Source: Pontibacter pudoricolor (GTDB taxonomy: Bacteria; Bacteroidota; Bacteroidia; Cytophagales; Hymenobacteraceae). Taken from it: a stretch of DNA of 64,000 nucleotides. Location: NCBI RefSeq assembly GCF_010092985.1, contig NZ_CP048106.1, positions 1,178,001 to 1,242,000 on the forward strand, given 5' to 3'. The notes beneath the pieces were generated by a model. That model did no database searches and had not been told where the DNA came from. It saw only the letters and a program-made list of their open reading frames with translations. How positions within the stretch are numbered: the first letter of the stretch is position 1; every line of letters begins with the position of its first letter. Of the stretch, positions 8,517 through 16,092 are shown in pieces. The position numbers and the translations under genes were made by a program.

Positions 8517-8918
8517 GTTAGAAATTGAAGCTGTTTAATGTTTTACCTGCCTATAATGTACGCCTTTGCCGCGTGTTTTCACCAGCAAGTAAACCTAACC
8601 TGATTGTCTGGTTGTTGGTTAAAAACCTGACAATGGCTCGTTTTCTACCTCAGAAACTATAAATCCTAAACAAGCTCATTCTCTAACTTCAGATGAAGTA
8701 TAAAGGCCGCTGCAGAAATGCAGGGGCCTTTATAGCTATAGTTTAGTTTTATTATTCTACACCTTCACTTTCAACTTACACACTTCTATACTTTCTAACC
8801 TTCTAACTTCTAAACTTTCTACCTTCATTAACTCACCTTTCTAACTTTTTAACTTTCTAACTTCCCAACTTTAGAGTAATTTCAGGCAATCAAACTTTTA
8901 ACAACTATACATTCACTC
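8517..8918. other. Intergenic region with hairpin and octamer-like repeat tract
   Basis: 402 bases without a gene. It holds a hairpin at 8701-8732 and then a pyrimidine-rich tract at 8765-8875 made of degenerate TTCTAACTT-like units, the complement of the AGTTAGAG family. The S46 peptidase promoter should lie near its right end but was not resolved. Confidence 0.7.
8701..8732 (+). terminator. Hairpin, possible weak terminator of the YkvA gene
   Basis: TAAAGGCC (8701-8708) pairs with GGCCTTTA (8725-8732), enclosing CTGCA-GAAA-TGCAG. The T run is short, so termination is uncertain. Confidence 0.5.
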
Positions 8919-11231
8919 ATGATCAGCAAACGCATTTTTGCTTTTATAGCAGCTGCCTGGTTAAGTGTAGGAATAAGCTCCGCCCGTCCCGACGAAGGCA
9001 TGTGGTTACCTATGCTTCTGAAGCAGCTAAACGAGTCTGATATGCAGAAAAAGGGCCTGAAGCTCTCTGCAGACGACATTTATAGTGTAAACCAGTCCAG
9101 CCTGAAAGATGCCATCGTATCGTTTGGCGGATTTTGTACCGGCGAAATGATCTCTTCGGAAGGTCTATTGCTCACCAACCACCACTGCGGATACGGCCAG
9201 ATACAGCAACACAGTACTGTTGAGAACGATTACCTGACCAAGGGTTTCTGGGCAATGACAAAAGAGCAGGAGCTTCCAAACCCGGGACTTACCGCTACTT
9301 TTATAGTTCGCATGGAAGACGTGACCAAGCAGATTTTAGCCGGCGCTAATGCCGCTAAAACCGAAGCGGAACGTGAAGCCATCATTCAGATGAACATAGC
9401 TAAAGTTGCCAAAGAATCTACGGCAGGCACGCATTATGATGCTGTTATAAAGCCTTACTTCTATGGCAACGAGTATTATATGTACATCACCGAAACGTTC
9501 AAAGACATCCGTATGGTTGGTGCGCCGCCATCGTCTATCGGTAAGTTTGGTGGCGATACCGATAACTGGATGTGGCCGCGCCATACCGGCGACTTCTCGC
9601 TGTTCCGTATCTACGCAGGCCCTAACAACGAGCCGGCAGAGTACTCACCTAACAACAAGCCTTACAAGCCGAAACATCACCTGCCTATCTCGCTTAGCGG
9701 CGTAAAGGAGAATGACTTCACGCTTGTATTTGGTTTCCCGGGGCGAACTAACGAGTATCTTACCTCACACGCTATTGAAGAGATCTATGAAGTTTCTAAC
9801 CCTGCCAAGATAAAAATCCGCGATACAAAACTGCAGATACTTGATAAGGATATGAAAGCTTCTGATGCGGTTCGTATTCAGTATGCGGCCAAGTATGCAA
9901 GCATTGCCAACTACTGGAAAAAGTGGACCGGTGAGAACCGCGGACTTAAAAAAGCGAATGCCATCGAGAAAAAGCAGGAACTGGAGCGCCAGTTTATGAG
10001 CTGGGTAAATGCTGACCCTGCGCGTAAGCAGGAATATGGCAACCTGATGGCTGAGTTTGAGAAGAACTATAAAGCACTGGATGGCATCACGATCTCCCGC
10101 GATTATATTATGGAGGCAGCCAACGGTATTGAGCTGATCCGTTACGCCAGCGGCTTCGGTAAGCTGCAGGAGATGATAGATGCGAAAGCACCACAGGCAG
10201 AAATAAACTCCCAGGCTGAGAAGCTTGAAAAAGGAGCTGCCGGTTTCTTTAAGAACTTTAATGCGCCAACCGACAAGAAAGTTTTTGCTGCGCTGATGAG
10301 CATGTACTACAACGACCTTGACAAGAAGCTGCTGCCGGAAGCTGTGAGAACGGCAGGTGCCAGAACCAAAGGCGACTTTACAAAACTGGCTGATGAGGTA
10401 TACAGCAAATCCAAGTTAACTTCTGAAGCAGGTGTAAATAAGCTGTTAGCAGATGTGAAAGCTGGTAAAACCAATGTACTGAAAAATGACCCTGCTTTTG
10501 CCCTTTCCAACGCCATTGATACACATTACCGCACGCAGGTATTGCCAACCTATACAGCTGTTAACGACAACCTGAACCTGCTGTACAGAAAGTATATTAC
10601 CGCACTGCGTGCCATGCAACAGGATAAAAAGTTCTACCCGGATGCTAACTCTACCCTGCGCGTTGCTTACGGTAAAGTAGAGCCTTACGAACCGCTGGAT
10701 GGCGTAACGTATAACTACTACACTACCCTGGAAGGCATTATGGAGAAGGCAGCCATGACCGGCGTAGAAGATTACGTGATACCTGAAAAACTGCGCGAAC
10801 TATACGAGAAGAAAGATTATGGTCCGTATGGTATGAATGGCGAAATGCCGGTTGGCTTTATAGCCTCTAACCACACAACAGGCGGCAACTCTGGCTCACC
10901 GGTTATCAATGCCAATGGTCAGCTGATTGGTACTAACTTCGACCGTAACTGGGAAGGTACTATGAGCGACATCGCATACAACCCGGACCAGGTACGTAAC
11001 ATTGCCGTAGATGCCCGCTACATGCTGTTTATAGTTGATAAATTTGCCGGCGCCGGCCACCTTGTAAAAGAGATGACACTGGTAACTGACAACACATCAG
11101 GTTTGCCGCAGGTAGATGCCCGCAAAACAGCTGAACCAGCCAAAGAGCTTTCTAAGAGAGAGAAACGCAAACTGGAGAAAGAAGCTAAAAAAGCTAAAAA
11201 GAGGAAAAAAGAAGCTGCTGAAGTAAATTAA
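8919..11231 (+). CDS. S46 dipeptidyl-peptidase, DPP11-like (Asp/Glu-specific)
   Basis: 770 residues with a signal peptide (residues 1 to about 22). S46 enzymes remove dipeptides from extracellular oligopeptides in the periplasm, feeding amino-acid catabolism. The chymotrypsin-like triad is visible: His89 in LLTNHHCGYG, the Asp of RHTGDFSLFR, and Ser658 in TTGGNSGSPV. Specificity is set 18 residues after the serine. Acid-specific DPP11 has Arg and DPP7 has Gly. Here the residue is Arg676 (GTNFDRNWEG), so cleavage after Asp/Glu is expected. The extreme C-terminus is an unusual Lys/Arg/Glu-rich tail of about 30 residues. Length is slightly above the usual 710-720. Confidence 0.93.
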   Translation: MISKRIFAFIAAAWLSVGISSARPDEGMWLPMLLKQLNESDMQKKGLKLSADDIYSVNQSSLKDAIVSFGGFCTGEMISSEGLLLTNHHCGYGQIQQHSTVENDYLTKGFWAMTKEQELPNPGLTATFIVRMEDVTKQILAGANAAKTEAEREAIIQMNIAKVAKESTAGTHYDAVIKPYFYGNEYYMYITETFKDIRMVGAPPSSIGKFGGDTDNWMWPRHTGDFSLFRIYAGPNNEPAEYSPNNKPYKPKHHLPISLSGVKENDFTLVFGFPGRTNEYLTSHAIEEIYEVSNPAKIKIRDTKLQILDKDMKASDAVRIQYAAKYASIANYWKKWTGENRGLKKANAIEKKQELERQFMSWVNADPARKQEYGNLMAEFEKNYKALDGITISRDYIMEAANGIELIRYASGFGKLQEMIDAKAPQAEINSQAEKLEKGAAGFFKNFNAPTDKKVFAALMSMYYNDLDKKLLPEAVRTAGARTKGDFTKLADEVYSKSKLTSEAGVNKLLADVKAGKTNVLKNDPAFALSNAIDTHYRTQVLPTYTAVNDNLNLLYRKYITALRAMQQDKKFYPDANSTLRVAYGKVEPYEPLDGVTYNYYTTLEGIMEKAAMTGVEDYVIPEKLRELYEKKDYGPYGMNGEMPVGFIASNHTTGGNSGSPVINANGQLIGTNFDRNWEGTMSDIAYNPDQVRNIAVDARYMLFIVDKFAGAGHLVKEMTLVTDNTSGLPQVDARKTAEPAKELSKREKRKLEKEAKKAKKRKKEAAEVN

Positions 11232-11255
11232 GCACAGCTATAGTTTATAGTTACC

Positions 11256-11293
11256 AAAAGCCCCGCCTATAGTTTAGGCGGGGCTTTTTTTAT
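11256..11293. terminator. Terminator overlapping the 3' end of the zinc-ribbon gene
   Basis: A 14-bp stem, AAAAGCCCCGCCTA (11256-11269) with TAGGCGGGGCTTTT (11275-11288), and a T run. It ends the S46 gene. The opposite-strand gene stops inside it at 11274, so its last codons form one arm. Confidence 0.85.
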
Positions 11294-11654
11294 AGTTCTG
11301 CTGGCTTACGATCAGTACTCTATCATCTTCCAGCAACAGGTAGCCATAATCGTAGCAAAAGTGATAGGTGTTGCCTTGCCGGGTTCGGTACAGGTGGGTG
11401 TGGTAGTTAAAGTCAAAACCGAACTGTAGTAAAACATCTCTTCTGACTGTTGTCTTTCCTCCGGGGCTCAACTGTTTTAAAATGCTCCTGTTCTTTCTAA
11501 GAACGCTGTTTAGCTGCAGCATTAACAACTCCCCTTTATCTGACTTCTTCTTCGTGTTATTGAACAGAAACCTGCACTGATCGGAACAAAACTTTTTATC
11601 TGAACGCCCAATGAGCTGCCTGTTGCATTGGGGACACTCCCTGTCTGGTACCAT
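11274..11654 (-). CDS. Small zinc-ribbon protein
   Basis: 126 residues. The N-terminus carries a treble-clef/ribbon with four cysteines (CPQC at residues 7-10, then FCSDQC). The remainder is a conserved Bacteroidota segment (LRKNRSILKQL, RRDVLLQFGFDF, YHFCYDYGYLLL) without assigned function. Such proteins are cytosolic and probably bind nucleic acid or protein. It is divergent from the recombinase gene, with a 19-bp inverted repeat between the two starts. Its stop codon is buried in the S46 terminator. Confidence 0.78.
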   Translation of the reverse strand: MVPDRECPQCNRQLIGRSDKKFCSDQCRFLFNNTKKKSDKGELLMLQLNSVLRKNRSILKQLSPGGKTTVRRDVLLQFGFDFNYHTHLYRTRQGNTYHFCYDYGYLLLEDDRVLIVSQQNYKKSPA

Positions 11655-11662
11655 CTATAGCT

Positions 11663-11706
11663 GTGTTTATACTCGTGTATATCCGTTTATACACGAGTAT
11701 AAACAC
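11663..11706. repeat. 19-bp perfect inverted repeat with 6-nt centre
   Basis: The left arm 11663-11681 (begins GTGTTTATACTCG) is the exact reverse complement of the right arm 11688-11706, with TCCGTT between. It sits between the divergent starts of the zinc-ribbon and recombinase genes. No T tract follows. Candidate operator, or core-type recombination site for the adjacent tyrosine recombinase. Confidence 0.8.
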
Positions 11707-11754
11707 GGCTAACAAACTGATTGGTTGTAACTTCGGCTTTTCAATTATTTGCAT

Positions 11755-13212
11755 ATGAATCAATCTTATAGTGTTGCTCCTGCTATTTATCTTAATCTTT
11801 TAGAGCATGATGGCAAAAACTACATCCGGATATGGCATAAACCTAACCCATTTATAACTAAAAGGCTAAGGGAAGCCTCTTGGGTAAAGTATAGTAAAAC
11901 ATTTAAATGCTTTGTAATGCACCACAGCCCGCAGGCAATAGAAATGACATTTTCGCATTTTCAGGGGCTGGCCAATGTAAACACGCGTTACCTGTACAGG
12001 CCAAAAAGGCTTAAACCAGATAAAATTGTGCCGATAGTTAACGGAAAGCAACAGGGTGAGCCACTACAAAAATTGCCTGATCTGCCTATAGTGCGCCTTC
12101 AGCCCATGCTAACTACTAAAAACACCACTGTTATCGGTATTACTTTTAATCCGGATACAATTCTTTATCAAACATTAAACAGCAGCATTGGTACTACCTG
12201 GCAGAAAGATCAGAAGTGCTTTAGTATACCTGAGGGCGGACAACATATACTTAAAGTTGCAAGCGATCTGCAAGGTAAGGCATGGCTTTGGCTGAGCCAG
12301 GAACTGCAGTTACGTGATGTAACGCTTATGCGGCAGCTCTGGGAACAGACCTATGCTAAGTGCCCAAACTATATCAGTTGCCCAATTGCGTACCTGGAGA
12401 AGCTGTACATACTGAACTATAGCATCAACACCATCAGGACTTACCATAATTTGTTATTACGATTTTTAAACAGCCATAAAGGCAACCCACTAACTGATAT
12501 AAACAACTTTACTGAGACAGACATTAATGCCTATCACCGGGCAATGGTACAAGCAGGCAGCTACTCCAGCTCATTGATAAACCAGAGTATTAATGCCGTT
12601 AAATTTTATTACCAGCGCATATTAAACCGCCACGAAGTACAGCTAAACAATCTGGAGCGACCCGAAAAGCCTGAGAAGCTGCCGCTGGTGCTTAGTAAAC
12701 AGGAAGTAAGCAGAATACTGGAAGCTACCGATAACCTGAAGCACCGCTGCATGTTACAGCTGCTTTATGCAGGTGGGCTGCGCATCGGGGAAGTAATTAA
12801 CCTCCAGATCACAGACATACAATCAGAACGGAATGTACTATATATACGAGGTGGAAAAGGCAAAAAAGACCGCACTACAGTACTGTCTCTGAAGCTACTG
12901 CAAAACCTTAGGGCGTATTATAAAGAATACAGACCTAAAGTATGGCTGTTTGAAGGCCAGTTTGGCGGGCAATACACCGCAGACAGCTTGCGGAATGTGT
13001 TTCAGGGATGCAGAAAAAGAGCCGGAATACTTGTTAAAGCTACGCCACACACATTGCGTCACTCTTTTGCAACACACCTGTTGGAACAAGGTACCGACCT
13101 GCGATACATTCAAACACTGCTTGGGCATCGCTCAAGCAAGACCACTGAGATATATACCCATGTCACGAGCTATGCTTTAGACAAAATTGTGAGCCCGCTG
13201 GATAATCTTTAG
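11755..13212 (+). CDS. Tyrosine recombinase related to integron integrases
   Basis: 485 residues from ATG 11755 (a TTG at 11749 is an alternative). The catalytic set is complete: Arg343 (GGLRIGEV), His432 and Arg435 (PHTLRH), His458 (LLGHRS), Tyr467 (TEIYTH). The C-terminal domain, including KATPHTLRHSFATHLLEQG and the ending VSPLDNL, is very close to IntI/XerC/D enzymes. The stretch between KDR and the box II motif is short, so the extra IntI-specific helix is absent. A SAM-like core-binding domain spans about 215-300. The first 200 residues are an unusual extension. It is followed by a non-coding region and a cassette-like gene, suggesting a recombination module. Confidence 0.9.
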   Translation: MNQSYSVAPAIYLNLLEHDGKNYIRIWHKPNPFITKRLREASWVKYSKTFKCFVMHHSPQAIEMTFSHFQGLANVNTRYLYRPKRLKPDKIVPIVNGKQQGEPLQKLPDLPIVRLQPMLTTKNTTVIGITFNPDTILYQTLNSSIGTTWQKDQKCFSIPEGGQHILKVASDLQGKAWLWLSQELQLRDVTLMRQLWEQTYAKCPNYISCPIAYLEKLYILNYSINTIRTYHNLLLRFLNSHKGNPLTDINNFTETDINAYHRAMVQAGSYSSSLINQSINAVKFYYQRILNRHEVQLNNLERPEKPEKLPLVLSKQEVSRILEATDNLKHRCMLQLLYAGGLRIGEVINLQITDIQSERNVLYIRGGKGKKDRTTVLSLKLLQNLRAYYKEYRPKVWLFEGQFGGQYTADSLRNVFQGCRKRAGILVKATPHTLRHSFATHLLEQGTDLRYIQTLLGHRSSKTTEIYTHVTSYALDKIVSPLDNL

Positions 13213-13300
13213 AAAACTTATTATATTAGCTAAACTATATGGAAAAATGCTTTATACATTACCCCCGAAAACGGATACACACAATAAAGCAAAATTAACA

Positions 13301-13350
13301 CCACACATAGTGCAGATAACAGGAGTAGGTACTCCTGTTATACAATAGTT
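13301..13350 (+). repeat. Palindromic site, copy A
   Basis: A 50-base element present again at 24696-24745 on the other strand, 48 of 50 positions identical. It opens with CCACACATAGTGCAG, contains arms TAACAGGAGTA (13317-13327) and TACTCCTGTTA (13330-13340) around a GG centre, and closes with ATAGTT. It starts 89 bases after the recombinase stop. Candidate recombination site. Confidence 0.85.
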
Positions 13351-13437
13351 AATCCGTCATTGGGATTATTTTCAGATTAAAAAAATGGCGAAGCTTTCAG
13401 GCTTTAGTAGTAGGAAGGGATCACAGGCTTAAAAGAA

Positions 13438-13627
13438 AAGGCCTGTAAAAGAGCCAAAGGCATAAATGGAATTTGTGACTGGAAGTCTTGCGGCGGCGAT
13501 GCCGGAGAAAGCCAGTGCTTTCGGACGGAAGCGTCCCCATGCAAGACTTGGAGCGGGCGAAGTTAGTCTTGAAAAAGGATAAAGTCAAGTAGGCTCACTT
13601 CGGCTAGGTAACTCTTTTACAGGCTTT
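13438..13627 (+). ncRNA. Candidate structured RNA
   Basis: A closing helix of 13 perfect pairs, GCCTGTAAAAGAG (13441-13453) with CTCTTTTACAGGC (13612-13624), extends by three more weak pairs. Inside are a 9-bp helix AAGTCTTGC (13483-13491) / GCAAGACTT (13541-13549) enclosing GAAAGC-CAGT-GCTTTC and GGACG-GAAG-CGTCC hairpins. Further on are CGAAGT (13558-13563) / ACTTCG (13597-13602) and CTTGA/TCAAG pairs. This multi-branched shape resembles a functional RNA. I cannot match it to a named family, and strand and transcription are inferred. Confidence 0.5.
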
Positions 13628-13845
13628 AACACTTGATAAAAGATGCCTTTGATGGATTAATTTTAAAGCCTACCGCCCCTGGCCACGCTTGCCGATACCC
13701 GTATCAACAACATGGCCCGTGGCTAAAGCCGCCATTTGGAAAAAGAATTTATAAGGAGAAAATAACCCAACGAGCAGCTTGTTTTTCCTTAAATAAAGAA
13801 AGAAATTAAGACCAGCAGTCACTACAAAAAAGGAAAAACAAGCAC

Positions 13846-13919
13846 GGATAACTACGCCCAGAAGTCACCAAGGCAAGGCAGGCAAGCCTCGGCGCCTCCT
13901 GGCCTTGTTTGTTACCAGC
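13846..13919 (+). other. Left cassette boundary, weak attC-like hairpin
   Basis: GGATAAC (13846-13852) starts, and GTTACCAGC (13911-13919) ends, a hairpin with stem CAAGGC (13869-13874) / GCCTTG (13902-13907). The TAAC...GTTA ends resemble an integron attC, but the spacers are unequal (16 and 3 bases). The last nine bases are perfectly complementary to GCTGGTAAC at 14555-14563. Confidence 0.5.
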
Positions 13920-13933
13920 AATATCAATCACGA

Positions 13934-14524
13934 ATGAAAAACCTTCTACTCGCAATCTCCTTACTGTTTTACTCGTGTAGCCAACAGGCAGGTGAGAGAA
14001 CTTATACCGTTGAGTATACAGGTGACTTTAAAGAGTACAAAGGAGTTGACACTTTAAGCACATATTTAGTTGACAGGTATATCATTGACCTAGATTATGA
14101 TGGAAAAGCTGATACAATTGTATTGGAGAATCTAGAAGACTTAAAAGGAGACCCACAGCTATTCACTATTATGAAAGTAAAGCTCGCCAGCAACAAGGAG
14201 TATGTGTACAAGAATGTGCAGGGGGCTTTGATTGACAAAGAGACAAAGCTAAAACTTCAAAACAGGCTACAGTCGGACAAACTCTATATACCTGAAACCA
14301 CTGGACAGAATAGCCTTGTATTTGTGTGGGACTACCAATACCCTGACTGCACCGCTAGACTTGCCATTTACCAAATCGACAAGAGCGGCATCAGTGAAAA
14401 GGTAAACCAAGACTTCTATGCTTTAGAAATAGCTGAAATGGAAAAAGGTAAAAGTGTCGTTGTCATTGGCAAGCCTGATTGCGAAGAAGAGACGGCAACA
14501 GATTCTATCCGTGTCAGCTTATAG
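13934..14524 (+). CDS. Lipoprotein in a cassette-like unit, DxDxDG motif
   Basis: 196 residues. The lipobox YSC gives lipidated Cys15 after a short signal (MKNLLLAISLLFYSC). The mature protein has IIDLDYDGKADTIVLEN, an acidic calcium-loop-like motif as in FG-GAP/EF-type repeats, then mixed beta-rich sequence. I do not recognise a named family. The start lies 15 bases after the boundary GTTACCAGC, and an attC-like hairpin begins 31 bases after the stop. This is the compact layout of an integron gene cassette. Confidence 0.75.
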   Translation: MKNLLLAISLLFYSCSQQAGERTYTVEYTGDFKEYKGVDTLSTYLVDRYIIDLDYDGKADTIVLENLEDLKGDPQLFTIMKVKLASNKEYVYKNVQGALIDKETKLKLQNRLQSDKLYIPETTGQNSLVFVWDYQYPDCTARLAIYQIDKSGISEKVNQDFYALEIAEMEKGKSVVVIGKPDCEEETATDSIRVSL

Positions 14525-14554
14525 TTTATAGAAAACAAAAAAGTAGAAAATACA

Positions 14555-14623
14555 GCTGGTAACAAGGTGCAGCATTTATACTCAGCTTTGCCTCGCCCAT
14601 TTGCTGCACGAGACGTTAAAACG
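14555..14623 (+). other. attC-like recombination site
   Basis: The order of elements is GCTGGTAAC (14555-14563), AAG, GTGCAGCA (14567-14574), a variable middle, TGCTGCAC (14602-14609), GAGAC, then GTTA (14615-14618). This matches integron attC geometry: R''-spacer-L''-loop-L'-spacer-R', with a perfect 8-bp inner stem and TAAC/GTTA ends. The R' part, GTTAAAA, departs slightly from the GTTRRRY consensus. R'' is perfectly complementary to the cassette start at 13911-13919. Confidence 0.62.
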
Positions 14624-14629
14624 ATCAAA

Positions 14630-15772
14630 CTACACTCCATTTAAATCCAGATCCTCCGACTGAACTATAGTTACCTGCTTACCCATTTTTTTCTGGATGA
14701 TCTTGAAGTGATGCGCGTCTTCGGGTGTGATTAAAGAGATAGCTTTACCGGTAGCCTCTGCCCTGCCTGTGCGGCCAATGCGGTGCACATAATCTTTGGG
14801 CGAGCGGGGCAATTCATAGTTTATAACAAAGGGCAAAAACTTGATATCAATACCGCGCGAGGCAAGGTCTGTGGCTACCAAAACACGAATTTTGCCGGCT
14901 TTAAACTGCTTCAACGCTTCAGTTCTTGCACCCTGGCTTTTATCACCGTGTAACGCTGCTGCTTCTATGCCATGTTTCTTCAGTTTGCCAACTATGTTAT
15001 CGGCCGTCCGGATAGAGGATGCGAATACCAATACCTGCTCCATATTCTCCTGTTTTATGAGGTATCGTAGCAAGGGTCCTTTCTTTTCTGGAGAAACCTG
15101 GTAGGCCACCTGGTCTATCAGTTCGGGTACGGAAGCCTCGGCTTCAACCTGTATCGTTACAGGAGAATGTAACTGCGTTTCAACTATAGTTTGAATATCG
15201 CCACCTAAAGTAGCCGAGAACAGCAGGCTCTGGCGTTGGGCCGGCAGTAAGGCAAATATCCGGTCCATTTCTTCCTTAAAGCCAAGGTTCAGCATTTTAT
15301 CCGCTTCGTCCAGCACCAGTATCTCCACTTCCGCCAATTTCACCGCATTATGGTCTATCAAATCCAGCAAACGCCCCGGTGTAGCCACCAGCACATCGGT
15401 TCCACTCAGCTTCATCATCTGCGGATTGATAGAAATGCCACCATACACAGCCAGTGTCTTTACTTTCCGGGGCAAATGCAAACTTAGGTTGTAAAAAGTT
15501 TCTTCTACCTGCACGGCCAGTTCGCGGGTCGGCACCAGCACCAAGGCTTTTACAAAACGGTTTTTAGAGGACGTTTTCTTATGAAGAAGCTCCAAAATAG
15601 GCAAGGCAAAAGCTGCTGTTTTACCGGATCCGGTCTGGGCAATACCAAGCACATCATTTCCTTTTAATATGGCAGGTATGGCCTGCTCCTGTATCGGATA
15701 TAAATCCGTGTAGCCTTGTTCTTTTATAGCTTTTTGCAGCGCCTGAGACAGGCCTAAAGCAGCAATTGACAT
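14630..15772 (-). CDS. rhlE: DEAD-box RNA helicase, RhlE-like
   Basis: 380 residues with all core motifs: Q motif and GIAQTGSGKTAAFALP (motif I), VPTREL, ATPGRLLD, DEAD, SAT, and HRIGRTGRAEA (motif VI). It lacks the C-terminal RNA-binding domain of DeaD/DbpA and has only a short tail, as in small RhlE proteins. It unwinds short RNA duplexes in ribosome assembly or RNA decay. A -7 element lies 25 bases upstream of the ATG at 15772. It is one of three DEAD-box genes in the window. Confidence 0.92.
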   Translation of the reverse strand: MSIAALGLSQALQKAIKEQGYTDLYPIQEQAIPAILKGNDVLGIAQTGSGKTAAFALPILELLHKKTSSKNRFVKALVLVPTRELAVQVEETFYNLSLHLPRKVKTLAVYGGISINPQMMKLSGTDVLVATPGRLLDLIDHNAVKLAEVEILVLDEADKMLNLGFKEEMDRIFALLPAQRQSLLFSATLGGDIQTIVETQLHSPVTIQVEAEASVPELIDQVAYQVSPEKKGPLLRYLIKQENMEQVLVFASSIRTADNIVGKLKKHGIEAAALHGDKSQGARTEALKQFKAGKIRVLVATDLASRGIDIKFLPFVINYELPRSPKDYVHRIGRTGRAEATGKAISLITPEDAHHFKIIQKKMGKQVTIVQSEDLDLNGV

Positions 15773-16092
15773 ACCGTATAGTTTGGTTTATACCAGCAAA
15801 GATACTACGGTTAAAAATGAGAGAAGTAATTATTTAAGATTACCTGCCAGACTGCCATGCAACTCTTTTACAAATTAGCCTGCTGCTATAGTTCGGAAAA
15901 CTTTTATGCTCCAACTAACCTGCACAGTCAAGCTACCTGGCTTTTATGCTCAATCACAATATATGCTCTTACTAACCTTTCTATAATGCAACTTTAAAAT
16001 AAATATTAAGTAATGTTAATCTATAGTGAACAGTCCGGCAAAGGCATCCCCATATTTAACGTCATCCAGTTACAGTAAAGCATAGTTTAGTC
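15773..16092. other. Intergenic region between divergent rhlE-like and acyltransferase genes
   Basis: 320 AT-rich bases. Apart from the rhlE -7 element at 15797-15804 I see no structure or ORF. Confidence 0.5.
15797..15804 (-). promoter_or_regulatory. -7 promoter element of the rhlE-like gene
   Basis: The minus-strand sequence is TATCTTTG, matching TAnnTTTG, 25 bases upstream of the ATG. Confidence 0.55.

Larger units (their letters stand above)
13213..13933. other. 721-base non-coding region with palindromic site and strong secondary structure
   Basis: No ORF of size on either strand. In order it holds: the repeated palindromic site (13301-13350); a 15-codon mini-ORF MAKLSGFSSRKGSQA (13385-13432); a foldable RNA-like domain (13438-13627); a GCCACG/CGTGGC stem (13682-13723); a 12-bp stem GCTTGTTTTTCC / GGAAAAACAAGC (from 13777 to 13843); and a second attC-like hairpin ending in the cassette boundary (13846-13919). 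Confidence 0.75.

Noticed and set aside
13438..13627. Group II intron, retron or RNase P RNA
   Set aside because: No reverse transcriptase nearby, no domain V hairpin, and none of the conserved RNase P blocks are visible.
13846..14623. Canonical class-type integron
   Set aside because: R' boxes (GTTACCA, GTTAAAA) do not fit GTTRRRY exactly, the recombinase lacks the IntI insert, and no attI or Pc promoter is recognised. Kept only as integron-like.
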